From NCBI GenBank assembly GCA_905212635.1, contig CAJMFH010000016.1, positions 1 through 56,015 on the forward strand: DNA of 56,015 nt. The letters are read 5' to 3'. This document shows positions 43,736-52,233 of the stretch, piece after piece. Both the position numbers and the translations under genes were made by a program. The notes beneath the pieces are model-generated. The model was not told where the DNA came from. It saw nothing but the letters and a program-made list of their open reading frames with translations, and did not search any database. Origin of the DNA: an uncultured Lachnoclostridium sp. Lineage in GTDB: Bacteria > Bacillota > Clostridia > Lachnospirales > Lachnospiraceae. Position 1 is the first letter of the stretch, and each line of letters begins with the position of its first letter.

Positions 43736-44215
43736 CTATTTGTGATATGGTTCTTTTTTGATAATGCGGTAGGCCCGGTAAATCTGTTCTAATAAAATGA
43801 CACGCATGAGCTGATGCGGAAATGTCATTTTGGAAAAGCTCAGTTGCCGGTCTGCCCTCTGTAATACTTCTTCCGAAAGTCCCAGCGATCCCCCGATCAC
43901 AAATACAACATTTCCTTTTCCCATAATGCCATACCGGTCAATCTGCGCGGCTACCTGCTCGGATGTCTTCTGTTCTCCCTCGATAGCAAGTGCAATCACT
44001 TCATCCTCCGGTCGTATCTTGTCTAACAGCCTTCTGCCTTCCTTTTCCTTAATCTGTTTTTCCAGTTTTTCCGAAGCACCATCCGGTGTCTTTTCATCCG
44101 AAACTTCTATAATCTGTAATTTCACATACCGGCTAAGGCGTTTTTCATATTCTGCCACTGCCTGCTGCATAAATTTCTCTTTGCATTTTCCCACACAAAG
44201 TATGGTTATCTTCAT
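43736..44215 (-). CDS. rlmH: 23S rRNA (pseudouridine-1915-N3)-methyltransferase RlmH
   Basis: RlmH is a SPOUT-class methyltransferase acting on 70S ribosomes. The 159-residue length, the start MKITILCVGKCKEKFMQQAV, the SAM-binding knot region VFVIGGSLGLSEEV and the C-terminal TFPHQLMRVILLEQIYRAYRI with EPYHK are all diagnostic. It overlaps the histidine phosphatase gene by 4 bases. Confidence 0.97.
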   Translation of the reverse strand: MKITILCVGKCKEKFMQQAVAEYEKRLSRYVKLQIIEVSDEKTPDGASEKLEKQIKEKEGRRLLDKIRPEDEVIALAIEGEQKTSEQVAAQIDRYGIMGKGNVVFVIGGSLGLSEEVLQRADRQLSFSKMTFPHQLMRVILLEQIYRAYRIIKKEPYHK

Positions 44216-44805
44216 AATTCCTGTTCCTTTTCTTTTTCTTTCGGATGATATTGAAATGGTCGTTTATAATCCGGGATCTCGTACAAATACAGGATTCCAT
44301 TTTTAACTCTGCGTACTTCTTTTCCAACAAATCCCAGACGGAACAGTTCATAGATAAAGTTAAAAATCAAAAAACCATGTGACACGATCAAAATATTATC
44401 CTGCGACCAGTCAATCTGCCGGAAAAATTTGCGGACTCTTCGTCTGGTGCCTTTGATGTCCTCCGGCTGGCTCTTGGATTTAAAAAACCACGCAAGCCTT
44501 CCGCAAAAATGCCAGATTGGAAATGGCAGTTTCAAATGATCGGTATCAATAAATGGAGCATTGTCTACTTCACGCAGGAGTTTATCCACATAAATATTCC
44601 CGCTGTACACTTCTTTTGCCGTCTCGACAGCACGTTCCAGATCACTGCAATAACAAATGTCCCAATGAATCCCTGACATATTTACTTTTTTCTTCAATAT
44701 CCTTGCATGTTCATATTTTTCTGACCACTCTCTGAATTCTTTGGATGTCATCATCACTTTATGAGGGCAGTCTACTTTAAAATGTCGTACTAATCCAATC
44801 TTCAT
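44212..44805 (-). CDS. histidine phosphatase family protein
   Basis: The product begins MKIGLVRHFKVD, where the usual RHG is RHF. A second motif, ILIVSHGFLI, supplies the other catalytic His. The 197-residue protein therefore resembles the phosphoglycerate mutase-like branch. GGAGG lies six bases before the ATG at 44805; a longer frame to 44841 lacks a site. A probable promoter lies just upstream. It heads the rlmH-mscS-esterase transcript. Substrate unknown. Confidence 0.85.
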   Translation of the reverse strand: MKIGLVRHFKVDCPHKVMMTSKEFREWSEKYEHARILKKKVNMSGIHWDICYCSDLERAVETAKEVYSGNIYVDKLLREVDNAPFIDTDHLKLPFPIWHFCGRLAWFFKSKSQPEDIKGTRRRVRKFFRQIDWSQDNILIVSHGFLIFNFIYELFRLGFVGKEVRRVKNGILYLYEIPDYKRPFQYHPKEKEKEQEL

Positions 44806-44848
44806 TGGTATCCTCCAAATCCTCCGAATTGATTTTATCACTACTAAT

Positions 44849-44878
44849 AGTATAACAACAAGGACCCTGTCAATGCAA
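44849..44878 (-). promoter_or_regulatory. probable promoter of the histidine phosphatase-rlmH operon
   Basis: TTGCAT (44873-44878), 18 bp, TATACT (44849-44854) on the minus strand, 44 bases before the start codon. Confidence 0.5.
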
Positions 44879-44951
44879 TAGCAATTTAGAAAAAAATCAT
44901 TTTGAAAAAAATTTGAACTTTTTTACAAAAAAAATATATTCTGACATATTT

Positions 44952-45070
44952 TTGACACATCTGTTTAGTATCTTAATACTCGGAAAGTATAAACTTTCTA
45001 CTCCCACCCTATTATACGCTTAGGTACCATATGGTACCACGAAAAACACCTCCTCCCAGAGGTGTTTTTT
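44952..45070 (+). ncRNA. candidate small RNA with C-rich single-stranded motifs
   Basis: The plus strand has TTGACA (44952-44957), 17 bp, AATACT (44975-44980), preceded by 60 bases of A/T tracts like an UP element. There is no open reading frame after it. The predicted 80-90-base RNA has GAAAGT-ATAA-ACTTTC (44983-44998), an unpaired C-rich stretch CTCCCACCC (45001-45009), the perfect 16-base palindrome GGTACCATATGGTACC (45023-45038) and a terminator ACACCTC-CTCCCA-GAGGTGT followed by TTTTTGTTTG. C-rich loops such as CTCCC are known to pair with Shine-Dalgarno sequences in staphylococcal sRNAs. No family is recognised. Confidence 0.5.
45045..45070. terminator. terminator between the candidate sRNA and mazF
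   Basis: AACACCTC / GAGGTGTT is an 8-bp stem with the loop CTCCCA. The plus strand continues as TTTTGTTTG and the minus strand as TTTCG, so it can serve the candidate sRNA and, more weakly, mazF. Confidence 0.75.
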
Positions 45071-45118
45071 GTTTGTTCTTTTTCTTGACTGTCAACGCCC
45101 TGATTCCAGGCGTTTTTC

Positions 45119-45466
45119 TTATGTACGCAATGCCAGACTCACTTCCAGCCCCTGATTGATCCGTCTCATCACCGTCTCATCCAGATGACAGACTTTCTCC
45201 CGCAATCGTGATTTGTCTATCGTCCGCACCTGTTCCAGCAAGATAACAGAATCTTTTACAATTCCATAATCTTCTGAGTTTAACGCAATATGCGTCGGAA
45301 GTTTTGCCTTATTCATTTTGGATGTGATTGCCGCACAGATCACCGTCGGACTATATCGGTTTCCCATATCATTTTGTATAATTAAAACCGGTCGTACGCC
45401 ACCTTGTTCGGAGCCCACAACCGGTCTTAAGTCTGCATAATAAATGTCGCCTCGTTTAACCACCAT
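45119..45466 (-). CDS. mazF: MazF/NdoA-type endoribonuclease toxin without adjacent antitoxin
   Basis: The 115-residue protein is a typical MazF/NdoA of Firmicutes: MVVKRGDIYYADLRPVVGSE, the catalytic region GVRPVLIIQND and SPTVICAAITSKM, then QVRTIDKSRLREKV. In Bacillus the gene follows alr and the antitoxin gene ndoAI. Here the 159 bases between alr and mazF hold no frame for an antitoxin, only a 14-codon one. The ribosome binding site is GAGGGG. Ribonuclease activity is inferred from family; control in the absence of an antitoxin is unexplained. Confidence 0.93.
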   Translation of the reverse strand: MVVKRGDIYYADLRPVVGSEQGGVRPVLIIQNDMGNRYSPTVICAAITSKMNKAKLPTHIALNSEDYGIVKDSVILLEQVRTIDKSRLREKVCHLDETVMRRINQGLEVSLALRT

Positions 45467-45524
45467 GGTACATACCCCTCGTTATTTTACTTCCCTATGT
45501 AATACAGGATAAGATTTAACTTTC

Positions 45525-45557
45525 ATACCACGAACGGCTTTACTGCTGTCGTGGTAT
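45525..45557. promoter_or_regulatory. inverted repeat between alr and mazF
   Basis: ATACCACGA (45525-45533) and TCGTGGTAT (45549-45557) are perfect 9-bp arms, with further GGC/GCT-type pairing inside. It lies 60 bases upstream of mazF and could be an operator, a leader hairpin or the alr terminator. The T run expected of a terminator is absent. Confidence 0.5.
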
Positions 45558-45625
45558 ACTCCTATTATTACCAATATACGTGAGTTTATACCGTGTGTTA
45601 GTTATTTATTATAGTAACGTAACTA

Positions 45626-46762
45626 TTATATATACCTTCTCGGTACACGATCTGTAATACTGCATATATATTCATAATTGAAGGAATGTGCCAGATCTGC
45701 CACTTCTTCCACGCTGATACGCCGGGAACCGTCCTGACCGATGAGTGTCACCACGTCACCTACTTTGACCTCCGGAATGTCTGTCACATCAATCATAAAC
45801 TGATCCATGCAGATCCGTCCGATAATCGGCGCATAACAGCCTCTGACAAGCACTCTGCCCTTTCCTGACAAGTCTCTCTTAACGCCATCGGCATAGCCTA
45901 CCGGAATTGTAGCGATCACACTTTCCCGTTCTGCCGTAAACGTACCGCCATAACTGACACTGGTTCCCGCGTGAACCGTCTTAACATGAACCACTTCCGT
46001 TTTCCATGAAAGTGCCGGGCGAAGCGGCACATTTTTCTCCATTTCATTGGAAGGGAATAAGCCATACGTCGTTATGCCGGAACGCACCATATCCAGATAT
46101 GTAGATGGCAGTCTCAGAATAGACGCACTGTTTGCCGCATGCGCAATGGGAATCTCGACTCCTCTTTTTTGAAGTTCATGACGGAAGATCTGAAATTTTT
46201 CAAATGGCTCTTTCGTCCATTCCGTGGATACCTCATCGGCCCTGGCAAAATGAGTAAAAATTCCTTCCATTTCAATGCCCGGAAGTCTGGATATCGCATA
46301 AATGACCTCAATATTATCTTTGACCGGCTGAAATCCGATGCGGCTCATTCCGGTATCGACTTTAATGTGAATCTTCGCTTTCTTTCCAAGACGAACTGCC
46401 TCTTCACTCAGTGCCTTTGCCATTTCATAACTGTATACCGCCTGAGAAATATCATTTTCAATCAGATCTTCATACCAGATTTTTCCTGTGTGTCCCAGAA
46501 TTAAAATCATCTTGGTAACCCCTGCTTTTCGCAGTTTCAGTGCCTCTTCAATGATTGCAACGCCATACGCGTCCACTTCATTTTTTAACGCCTCTGCAAC
46601 TTCGATATCACCATGACCGTACGCGTTTGCTTTTATGATTGCCATAATCTTTACTTTATTTCCGACCTTTTCCCGTTCACAGCGGATATTATGCCTAATT
46701 GCTTCAAGATCAATCTCTACATAAGTTCTGTCATATTTTTTCTTTTCCAACAATTCGTCCAT
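45626..46762 (-). CDS. alr: alanine racemase
   Basis: Alr makes D-alanine for peptidoglycan. The PLP lysine lies in IIKANAYGHG near residue 44, and the catalytic tyrosine region is SYGGTFTAERESVIATIPVGYADG. RICMDQFMIDVTD and the C-terminal YEYICSITDRVPRRY are typical. The ATG at 46762 has GGAG six bases upstream; an in-frame ATG at 46774 overlaps the nnr stop. It follows nnrE/D, as in many Firmicutes. Confidence 0.96.
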   Translation of the reverse strand: MDELLEKKKYDRTYVEIDLEAIRHNIRCEREKVGNKVKIMAIIKANAYGHGDIEVAEALKNEVDAYGVAIIEEALKLRKAGVTKMILILGHTGKIWYEDLIENDISQAVYSYEMAKALSEEAVRLGKKAKIHIKVDTGMSRIGFQPVKDNIEVIYAISRLPGIEMEGIFTHFARADEVSTEWTKEPFEKFQIFRHELQKRGVEIPIAHAANSASILRLPSTYLDMVRSGITTYGLFPSNEMEKNVPLRPALSWKTEVVHVKTVHAGTSVSYGGTFTAERESVIATIPVGYADGVKRDLSGKGRVLVRGCYAPIIGRICMDQFMIDVTDIPEVKVGDVVTLIGQDGSRRISVEEVADLAHSFNYEYICSITDRVPRRYI

Positions 46763-46763
46763 G

Positions 46764-48245
46764 TCATTCTCCATTCTGGTGAATTTTTTGAAGGGAATCG
46801 ATCAGATCACGCGCCATCATCCCGTGTTCACCATATTTCTCTTTGTATCTGTCGCCTGCCAGTCCATGCAGATAAACGGCTGCTTTCGCCGCTTCAAAAC
46901 AGGACATCCCCTGCGCGGCAAGTCCGCCGATCGCTCCGGCAAGCACATCGCCGCTTCCTCCGGTCGCCATACCGCTGTTTCCGGAAATATTCACATAACA
47001 CTCATTTCCATCACTCACGCAGGTTCTGGCATCCTTTCCTACGACAATGCCGCCTTGTTCCTCTGCAAACTGCTTTACCTTTTGTAAAAACTCTTCTTTT
47101 AACTCCGCCATCGTCCATCCGGAGATCGTGCAGAACTCCTTTGGATGCGGTGTCAGGATCCACGGTGCCTTTGTCTTTTGCAGCAGCCCGCGGGTACACA
47201 TCGTAATCCCATCGCCATCCAGCACAATAGGTTTGGAAGAATTTTCCAATGCGTACGCAATTATCTTTTTCGCATCCTCTCCGGTTCCAAGTCCCGGTCC
47301 CAGTACGATCACATCCGCAAAAGCCAATCCTTTGGCAAGTGCTTCCTCTTCTTCGTACGAATCCACCAGGGCTTCCGGAAGCATCGTAAGGATCGTCTGG
47401 CGGTTTTCCTTTGCGGACAGCACCTTTACCAGTCCTGCCCCCATCCGGTATGCCGTTTTTGCTGCAAAAACAGCCGCGCCACACATGTTTTTACTGCCGC
47501 CTATCACAAGAACATGCCCGAATGTTCCTTTATGCCCATCCGGCTTTCTTGCCGGCAGACAGTTTTCTATGTCGTTTCGATCATAATAATACGCCGGATT
47601 CTTTATTGCCTCATAACTACAGGCTGGATACCCAATATCGCCGATCACAACATTTCCGGCATATTCGCATCCCGGATAAAGAACCAGTCCCAGTTTATTG
47701 ACCCCAAAGGTAACGGTCGTTTCCGCTTTTACCGCAGTTCCCAGAACTTTTCCGGTATCTCCGTGGATGCCCGACGGAATGTCAATGGAAAAAATGCGTT
47801 TGCGTGAGCGGTTCATCTGCTCGATCATTGCCTGATATACACCCTCAACCGGCCGGTTTAATCCCACTCCAAAAAGTCCGTCTACAAGAATCGGATATTC
47901 TGCGGAATCCACTTCTGCTGCCGAAACCGCCTCAACATCGCACGCAGCCGCCAGCCGCAATTGTAAAAACAGATCTTCCGACATCCGGGATGTCTCACCC
48001 ACAAGCACAATTGCCGTATGATATCCCTGCTGTTTCAATATTCTTGCCGCTGCAACAGCGTCTCCGCCATTGTTTCCGCATCCGCAGACAAATAAAATGC
48101 CCTCGTCTTTACGGATTGACTGGCTGATCACCGAACTTAATACGGTTGCTGCTTTTTCCATCAGAACCGTACCGGGAAAACCGACTTCCTGTATTGCATG
48201 TTCGTCCAGCTGTTTTGCTTGTTTTGCCGTAAATAAATATTGCAT
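46764..48245 (-). CDS. nnr: bifunctional NAD(P)H-hydrate epimerase / ADP-dependent dehydratase
   Basis: The enzyme repairs hydrated NAD(P)H. The N-terminal YjeF_N epimerase domain (1-215) has VCGCGNNGGDAVAAARILK and DIPSGIHGDTG. The C-terminal carbohydrate-kinase-like dehydratase domain (220-493) has GHVLVIGGSKNMCGAAVFAA, GPGLGTGEDA, LTPHPKEFCTISG and NISGNSGMATGGSGDVLAG. The ATG at 48245 follows a GAGGTGG site. It lies between acpS and alr, an order conserved in Firmicutes. Confidence 0.96.
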   Translation of the reverse strand: MQYLFTAKQAKQLDEHAIQEVGFPGTVLMEKAATVLSSVISQSIRKDEGILFVCGCGNNGGDAVAAARILKQQGYHTAIVLVGETSRMSEDLFLQLRLAAACDVEAVSAAEVDSAEYPILVDGLFGVGLNRPVEGVYQAMIEQMNRSRKRIFSIDIPSGIHGDTGKVLGTAVKAETTVTFGVNKLGLVLYPGCEYAGNVVIGDIGYPACSYEAIKNPAYYYDRNDIENCLPARKPDGHKGTFGHVLVIGGSKNMCGAAVFAAKTAYRMGAGLVKVLSAKENRQTILTMLPEALVDSYEEEEALAKGLAFADVIVLGPGLGTGEDAKKIIAYALENSSKPIVLDGDGITMCTRGLLQKTKAPWILTPHPKEFCTISGWTMAELKEEFLQKVKQFAEEQGGIVVGKDARTCVSDGNECYVNISGNSGMATGGSGDVLAGAIGGLAAQGMSCFEAAKAAVYLHGLAGDRYKEKYGEHGMMARDLIDSLQKIHQNGE

Positions 48246-48257
48246 ATGCCACCTCAC

Positions 48258-48656
48258 TTATTTATCATAAAGGGGCTGCAATGCTGCCTCTTTTTCATCT
48301 GTTGCCACAACAAATGCCGTAACTTCATTTTTTGTATTCGTAATACTGATATGTATCTGGGTAATCCCCAGCCTCTCTGCCATCTTTCTTGCCTTTCCGT
48401 ATAAGCGCACATACGGTTCCTCCAGTTCTCCCCGGAGCACCTCGATCTCTCTTGGCTCACACTGGTAAAAGCCGGTACGAAATGCCTTCGCTACTGCTTC
48501 TTTGGCAGCAAAATCCGAGGCTTTCCGCACTTTATGTCCTTCAAATTGTGCAATTTCTTCCGGCGTATAGGTTCTTTCCACAAAATGTCCGCTCCGTTCA
48601 CACGCCCGCAGCACCCGCGCAATCTCTATTGTATCGATTCCAATCCCCAGAATCAT
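48258..48656 (-). CDS. acpS: holo-[acyl-carrier-protein] synthase
   Basis: AcpS transfers 4'-phosphopantetheine from CoA to acyl carrier protein. The magnesium-binding motif GIGIDTIEIARV and the second motif DFAAKEAVAKAF are present. The chosen start at 48656 (AAGGGG eight bases upstream) gives 132 residues. It lies upstream of nnrE/D with 12 bases between them. Confidence 0.95.
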   Translation of the reverse strand: MILGIGIDTIEIARVLRACERSGHFVERTYTPEEIAQFEGHKVRKASDFAAKEAVAKAFRTGFYQCEPREIEVLRGELEEPYVRLYGKARKMAERLGITQIHISITNTKNEVTAFVVATDEKEAALQPLYDK

Positions 48657-48673
48657 ATTCTGCCCCTTTTCTA

Positions 48674-49264
48674 TCATTTATAATGATCAAATACGTTCAT
48701 TACCTCGCGTCCAAGCAAAGCGTGCATCAGTCCATAGGTCTGATCCACACTCTCTTCTAATTCCACTTTATCCGCCACTTTCTGCTTGATCTCCGCACGC
48801 TGTACCTCGATATCCTGTGTCAATTCCCGCAGGTATTCTTCCCTCTCTTTGAGTTTATCATAACAATAGGTAATGGACACGACGAGGAGATCCTCATTGG
48901 CTTTTCGAATTTCATAAGGCACTTCCATAAGCCGGTCACTTTCTTGTTCAATTTTCTGCTTTGTTTCGATCAGCAGCTTTTTCTGTTTGTCTTTTTTCCG
49001 GTCATTTCCCCCGTCATTCATCCCAGACACGATCGCGTCCATCAGTTTTTTCTTTCCCTTTCGCAGATCCTTGATCTCATTGACAAGCTTTCCCTGTTCT
49101 TTCAGCAGTTCATTGCACCTTTTTTCCAAAGCTTTCACTTCTTCCGGTTTCACTCCACCGGGAAACAGTTTGTGCCAGCGCTCATCCAAAACAAGGATTG
49201 GAAGTTTTTTCCCATGCACCAGCTGCTGCAATGGCGGCAACTGGTCTCTGTTTCCTTTTGGCAT
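48674..49264 (-). CDS. conserved hypothetical coiled-coil protein
   Basis: The 196-residue product starts after a GGGGGCG-type site. It has a short N-terminal region (LPPLQQLVHGKKLPILVLDE and HKLFPGG), then about 110 residues of strongly charged heptad-like sequence (ALEKRCNELLKEQGKLVNEI, LIETKQKIEQESDRLME). No membrane segment or enzyme motif is seen. It lies between rex and acpS, ending 17 bases before acpS. Function unknown. Confidence 0.8.
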   Translation of the reverse strand: MPKGNRDQLPPLQQLVHGKKLPILVLDERWHKLFPGGVKPEEVKALEKRCNELLKEQGKLVNEIKDLRKGKKKLMDAIVSGMNDGGNDRKKDKQKKLLIETKQKIEQESDRLMEVPYEIRKANEDLLVVSITYCYDKLKEREEYLRELTQDIEVQRAEIKQKVADKVELEESVDQTYGLMHALLGREVMNVFDHYK

Positions 49265-49299
49265 ACGCACCGCCCCCTTCTTTTTTACTTATCTCTTCG

Positions 49300-49932
49300 T
49301 TACTTATCTTTTTCTGACAGCCGGTAAGAAAGACGCATCAAACTCTCTGCCAGATGAACATTCTCGACCACAACATGCGATGGCACTTTCAGATCCGTAG
49401 AGGCAAAATTCCAAAATGCTTCCACTCCGACTTCCGCCAGTCTCCCGGCAATCCTTGATGCCTGATCTTTGGGAACCGTGAGTGCCGCAATATGAACCGG
49501 ATGCTCTTTTACAAATGTCTCTATCTCATCAATGGAATAAACGGGAATATCATTAATCTTTTTTCCAATTTTTTCCGGGTCAATATCAAATATCCCCGCC
49601 ATCTGAAATCCACGCTTTGTAAATCCTCCATAGTTTGCCAATGCCTGGCCCAGATTTCCGGCTCCGATAATAATTACATTATAATTATGTTCCAATCCTA
49701 ATATTTTTCCAATTTCATCATGAAGATAACTTACATTATATCCATATCCCTGCTGCCCAAATCCGCCAAAATTATTAAAATCCTGCCGAATCTGAGAAGC
49801 CGTTACATTCATTTTTTTGCTCAACTCATGCGACGAAATCCGATCGATACCTTTTTCAAGTAATTCACTCAGGTATCTGTAATATCTTGGAAGACGCTTG
49901 ATTACCGCAGATGATATTTTCTTTTCTTCCAA
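49300..49932 (-). CDS. rex: redox-sensing transcriptional repressor Rex
   Basis: Rex senses the NADH/NAD+ ratio and represses fermentation and respiration genes. The winged-helix domain (VIKRLPRYYRYLSELLEKG, SSHELSKKMNVTASQIRQDF) and the Rossmann motif VIIIGAGNLGQALANY are intact. The 210-residue length is normal. A palindrome-rich element of 191 bases starts 21 bases upstream of the ATG, inside or before its 5' leader. Confidence 0.97.
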   Translation of the reverse strand: MEEKKISSAVIKRLPRYYRYLSELLEKGIDRISSHELSKKMNVTASQIRQDFNNFGGFGQQGYGYNVSYLHDEIGKILGLEHNYNVIIIGAGNLGQALANYGGFTKRGFQMAGIFDIDPEKIGKKINDIPVYSIDEIETFVKEHPVHIAALTVPKDQASRIAGRLAEVGVEAFWNFASTDLKVPSHVVVENVHLAESLMRLSYRLSEKDK

Positions 49933-49953
49933 TGTGACAACCTCCGTTACGTC

Positions 49954-50144
49954 CGTAACTATTCAGGGTCCCACCCAATATTCGCATTTTCGAACACTTC
50001 GTGTTCTTACCCGCCTTTGGCAAGGCTAAAAATGCTCATATTGGGTGGGGAGCCCTATTAGGCTCCAATGTCTGCAAGCAAATGTCTCTTACATGCAAGC
50101 ATGACGCTCCATTTGCTTGCAGACATTGACCCTGAATAGTTACG
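49954..50144. repeat. large nested palindromic element between rex and the ABC-F gene
   Basis: A perfect 17-bp inverted repeat, CGTAACTATTCAGGGTC (49954-49970) and its complement (50128-50144), encloses almost fully paired sequence. One branch is CCCACCCAATAT (49970-49981) / ATATTGGGTGGG (50038-50049), with inner hairpins GAACAC/GTGTTC and GCCTT/AAGGC. A second is GAGCC/GGCTC (50050-50065). A third is the 19-bp CAATGTCTGCAAGCAAATG (50066-50084) and its complement (50110-50128). It fills the 312-base divergent gap; the remainder, 50145-50244, holds the ABC-F promoter region and ribosome binding site. Confidence 0.9.
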
Positions 50145-50244
50145 TTTTTATATATTATACTACATTTTCTTTTATAAAAAAAGATGTAAAAATCAACTTT
50201 TTATGCTATACTGTCTTTAGCAAATATTTTGATTGGAGAATGTT

Positions 50245-52176
50245 ATGATATTAGCTTGTAACCATATAGAAAAAAAGTTTAATGATGAAGCGCTCTTTTC
50301 AGACGTTTCTTTTCATATCAACGAACACGAATGTACCGCTCTTGTGGGCGTAAATGGCACCGGAAAAACCACACTTCTGCGGATTATCGTCGGAGAACTC
50401 CCGGCTGACAATGGCGATGTCATTCTGGCAAAGGACACTTCTGTCGGCTATCTTCCCCAGCAGCAGGGGTATCATTCGGACAAAAGTATCTATGATGAAT
50501 TATGGGAAGTAAAAAAGGACATTGTCGCTCTCGAGCGCGAGATCCGCACAATGGAAGAAACCATGCAGACCGCCTCCGGTGAAGAATTAAACACCCTTTT
50601 GGAACGCTATCACCGCATGCAGACCGAATTTGAAGCAAAAGACGGTTACGCCTGCAAAAGCCAGATTATGGGAATTATCAACGGACTTGGCTTTGTCGGA
50701 AATGATATTGACAAATCGATCAACACCCTGTCCGGCGGGCAGAAAACCCGTGTGGCACTCGGAAAGCTCCTTCTTCTCGAGCCGGATCTGCTGATCCTCG
50801 ACGAGCCGACCAACCACCTTGACCTCGCTTCGATCCAATGGCTGGAGACGTATCTTTCCAATTACAAGGGAAGTGTCCTGATCGTATCGCATGACCGCTA
50901 TTTTCTTGACCGCATCGCCGACAAAGTGGTCGAACTCGACCACGGCAAAGCGACCGTTTTTAAAGGAAATTACAGCGATTATGCACAGAAAAAAGAACTT
51001 TTGCGCCGTGATGCGATCAAACAATATGAAAACTATCAGCAGACCGTGCGACATCAGGAACAGGTCATTGAAAAACTGCGTTCTTTTAACCGTGAAAAGT
51101 CGATTAAACGGGCGGAAAGCCGCGAAAAAATGTTAGAAAAAATGACACCGGTGGACAAGCCGGTAACAGAACAGAAATCTATGCACTTTTCCCTTGTGCC
51201 GGAAAAGGAAAGCGGAAAAGATGTTTTGCGTGTGGAAAATTTTGGAAAGTCCTTTGGCGACTTACATCTTTTTCAGGGTGTCTCCTTTGAATTGTTCCGC
51301 GGAGAACGTGTTGCTTTGATCGGGAAAAACGGAACCGGCAAAACAACCCTTCTCAAAATGCTCTGCGAACTGGAAGCCCCAGATCAGGGAACTGCCGTCT
51401 TTGGCACAAACGTAGAACTTGGTTATTATGATCAGGAGCACAATGTACTGCACGAGGAAAAAACGATTTTTGACGAGATCCACGATGACTACCCGGATCT
51501 CAACAATACAAAGATACGCAACGTCCTCGCCGCCTTCCTCTTTACCGGAGATGACGTTTACAAAAAGATCTCGCTCCTTTCCGGTGGAGAAAAAGGACGT
51601 GTCTCTCTGGCAAAACTTATGCTCTCCAAAGCCAATCTTCTACTTCTCGACGAGCCGACCAACCACTTGGACATCGACTCCAAAGAGATTCTGGAAGATG
51701 CTTTGAATCATTATACCGGAACGGTCTTATACGTATCGCATGATCGCTATTTTATCCAGAAAACCGCTACCCGGATTCTGGATCTGACCAATGAACATAT
51801 TCTTTCATACGATGGAAATTATGACTATTATCTGGCGAAGAAGGATGTTGTCGAAAGCCGCTATCTCGGCAACACGACAGAATCCACGCCAAAAATGGAA
51901 GCTCCGTCTACTGCCAAACTCGACTGGAAGGAACAGAAAGAACGGGAAGCCAAAAAAAGAAAGATCGAAGCTGCCTATGAAAAAGCAGAAAACGAAATCC
52001 AGAAATTGGAAGAACTTATCGAAGAAACCGATGCCCAGATCGCCCTTCCGGAATACGCTTCCGACGTTGCCAAATTGACCGAATTGTCAAAGCAGAAGGA
52101 ACAGTATGAGGAAGAACTGGAAACCGCGATGGAGGAATGGGAAAAAGCAGCACAGGCACTGGAAGAATTGGAATAA
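50245..52176 (+). CDS. ABC-F family ATP-binding cassette protein
   Basis: ABC-F proteins act on the ribosome in translation or antibiotic protection and lack membrane domains. Two nucleotide-binding domains are present. Walker A motifs are GVNGTGKTT and GKNGTGKTT, signatures are LSGGQKTRVALGKLL and LSGGEKGRVSLAKLM, and both Walker B segments carry LLLDEPTNHLD-type motifs. The linker between them is charged (about residues 240-310), and a C-terminal coiled coil follows (KKRKIEAAYEKAENEIQKLE). The ATG at 50245 has GGAG six bases upstream; the TTG at 50233 overlaps that site. It resembles YdiF-type members; resistance is not indicated by context. Confidence 0.93.
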   Translation: MILACNHIEKKFNDEALFSDVSFHINEHECTALVGVNGTGKTTLLRIIVGELPADNGDVILAKDTSVGYLPQQQGYHSDKSIYDELWEVKKDIVALEREIRTMEETMQTASGEELNTLLERYHRMQTEFEAKDGYACKSQIMGIINGLGFVGNDIDKSINTLSGGQKTRVALGKLLLLEPDLLILDEPTNHLDLASIQWLETYLSNYKGSVLIVSHDRYFLDRIADKVVELDHGKATVFKGNYSDYAQKKELLRRDAIKQYENYQQTVRHQEQVIEKLRSFNREKSIKRAESREKMLEKMTPVDKPVTEQKSMHFSLVPEKESGKDVLRVENFGKSFGDLHLFQGVSFELFRGERVALIGKNGTGKTTLLKMLCELEAPDQGTAVFGTNVELGYYDQEHNVLHEEKTIFDEIHDDYPDLNNTKIRNVLAAFLFTGDDVYKKISLLSGGEKGRVSLAKLMLSKANLLLLDEPTNHLDIDSKEILEDALNHYTGTVLYVSHDRYFIQKTATRILDLTNEHILSYDGNYDYYLAKKDVVESRYLGNTTESTPKMEAPSTAKLDWKEQKEREAKKRKIEAAYEKAENEIQKLEELIEETDAQIALPEYASDVAKLTELSKQKEQYEEELETAMEEWEKAAQALEELE

Positions 52177-52183
52177 GACAAGA

Positions 52184-52226
52184 AATCTCCCGAGTAAAAA
52201 GCGGACAGGCTTCACCCGGGGGATTA
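52184..52226 (+). terminator. terminator of the ABC-F gene
   Basis: AATCTCCCG-type and CGGGGGATT-type arms pair around a long loop with inner GC pairing, followed by ATTATTATT. It lies eight bases past the stop. Confidence 0.55.
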
Positions 52227-52233
52227 TTATTCC

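Noticed and set aside
45614..45623. Third copy of the rex-element arm (CGTAACTATT) between alr and mazF
   Set aside because: Only ten bases match and no opposite arm follows, so chance or a remnant cannot be told apart.
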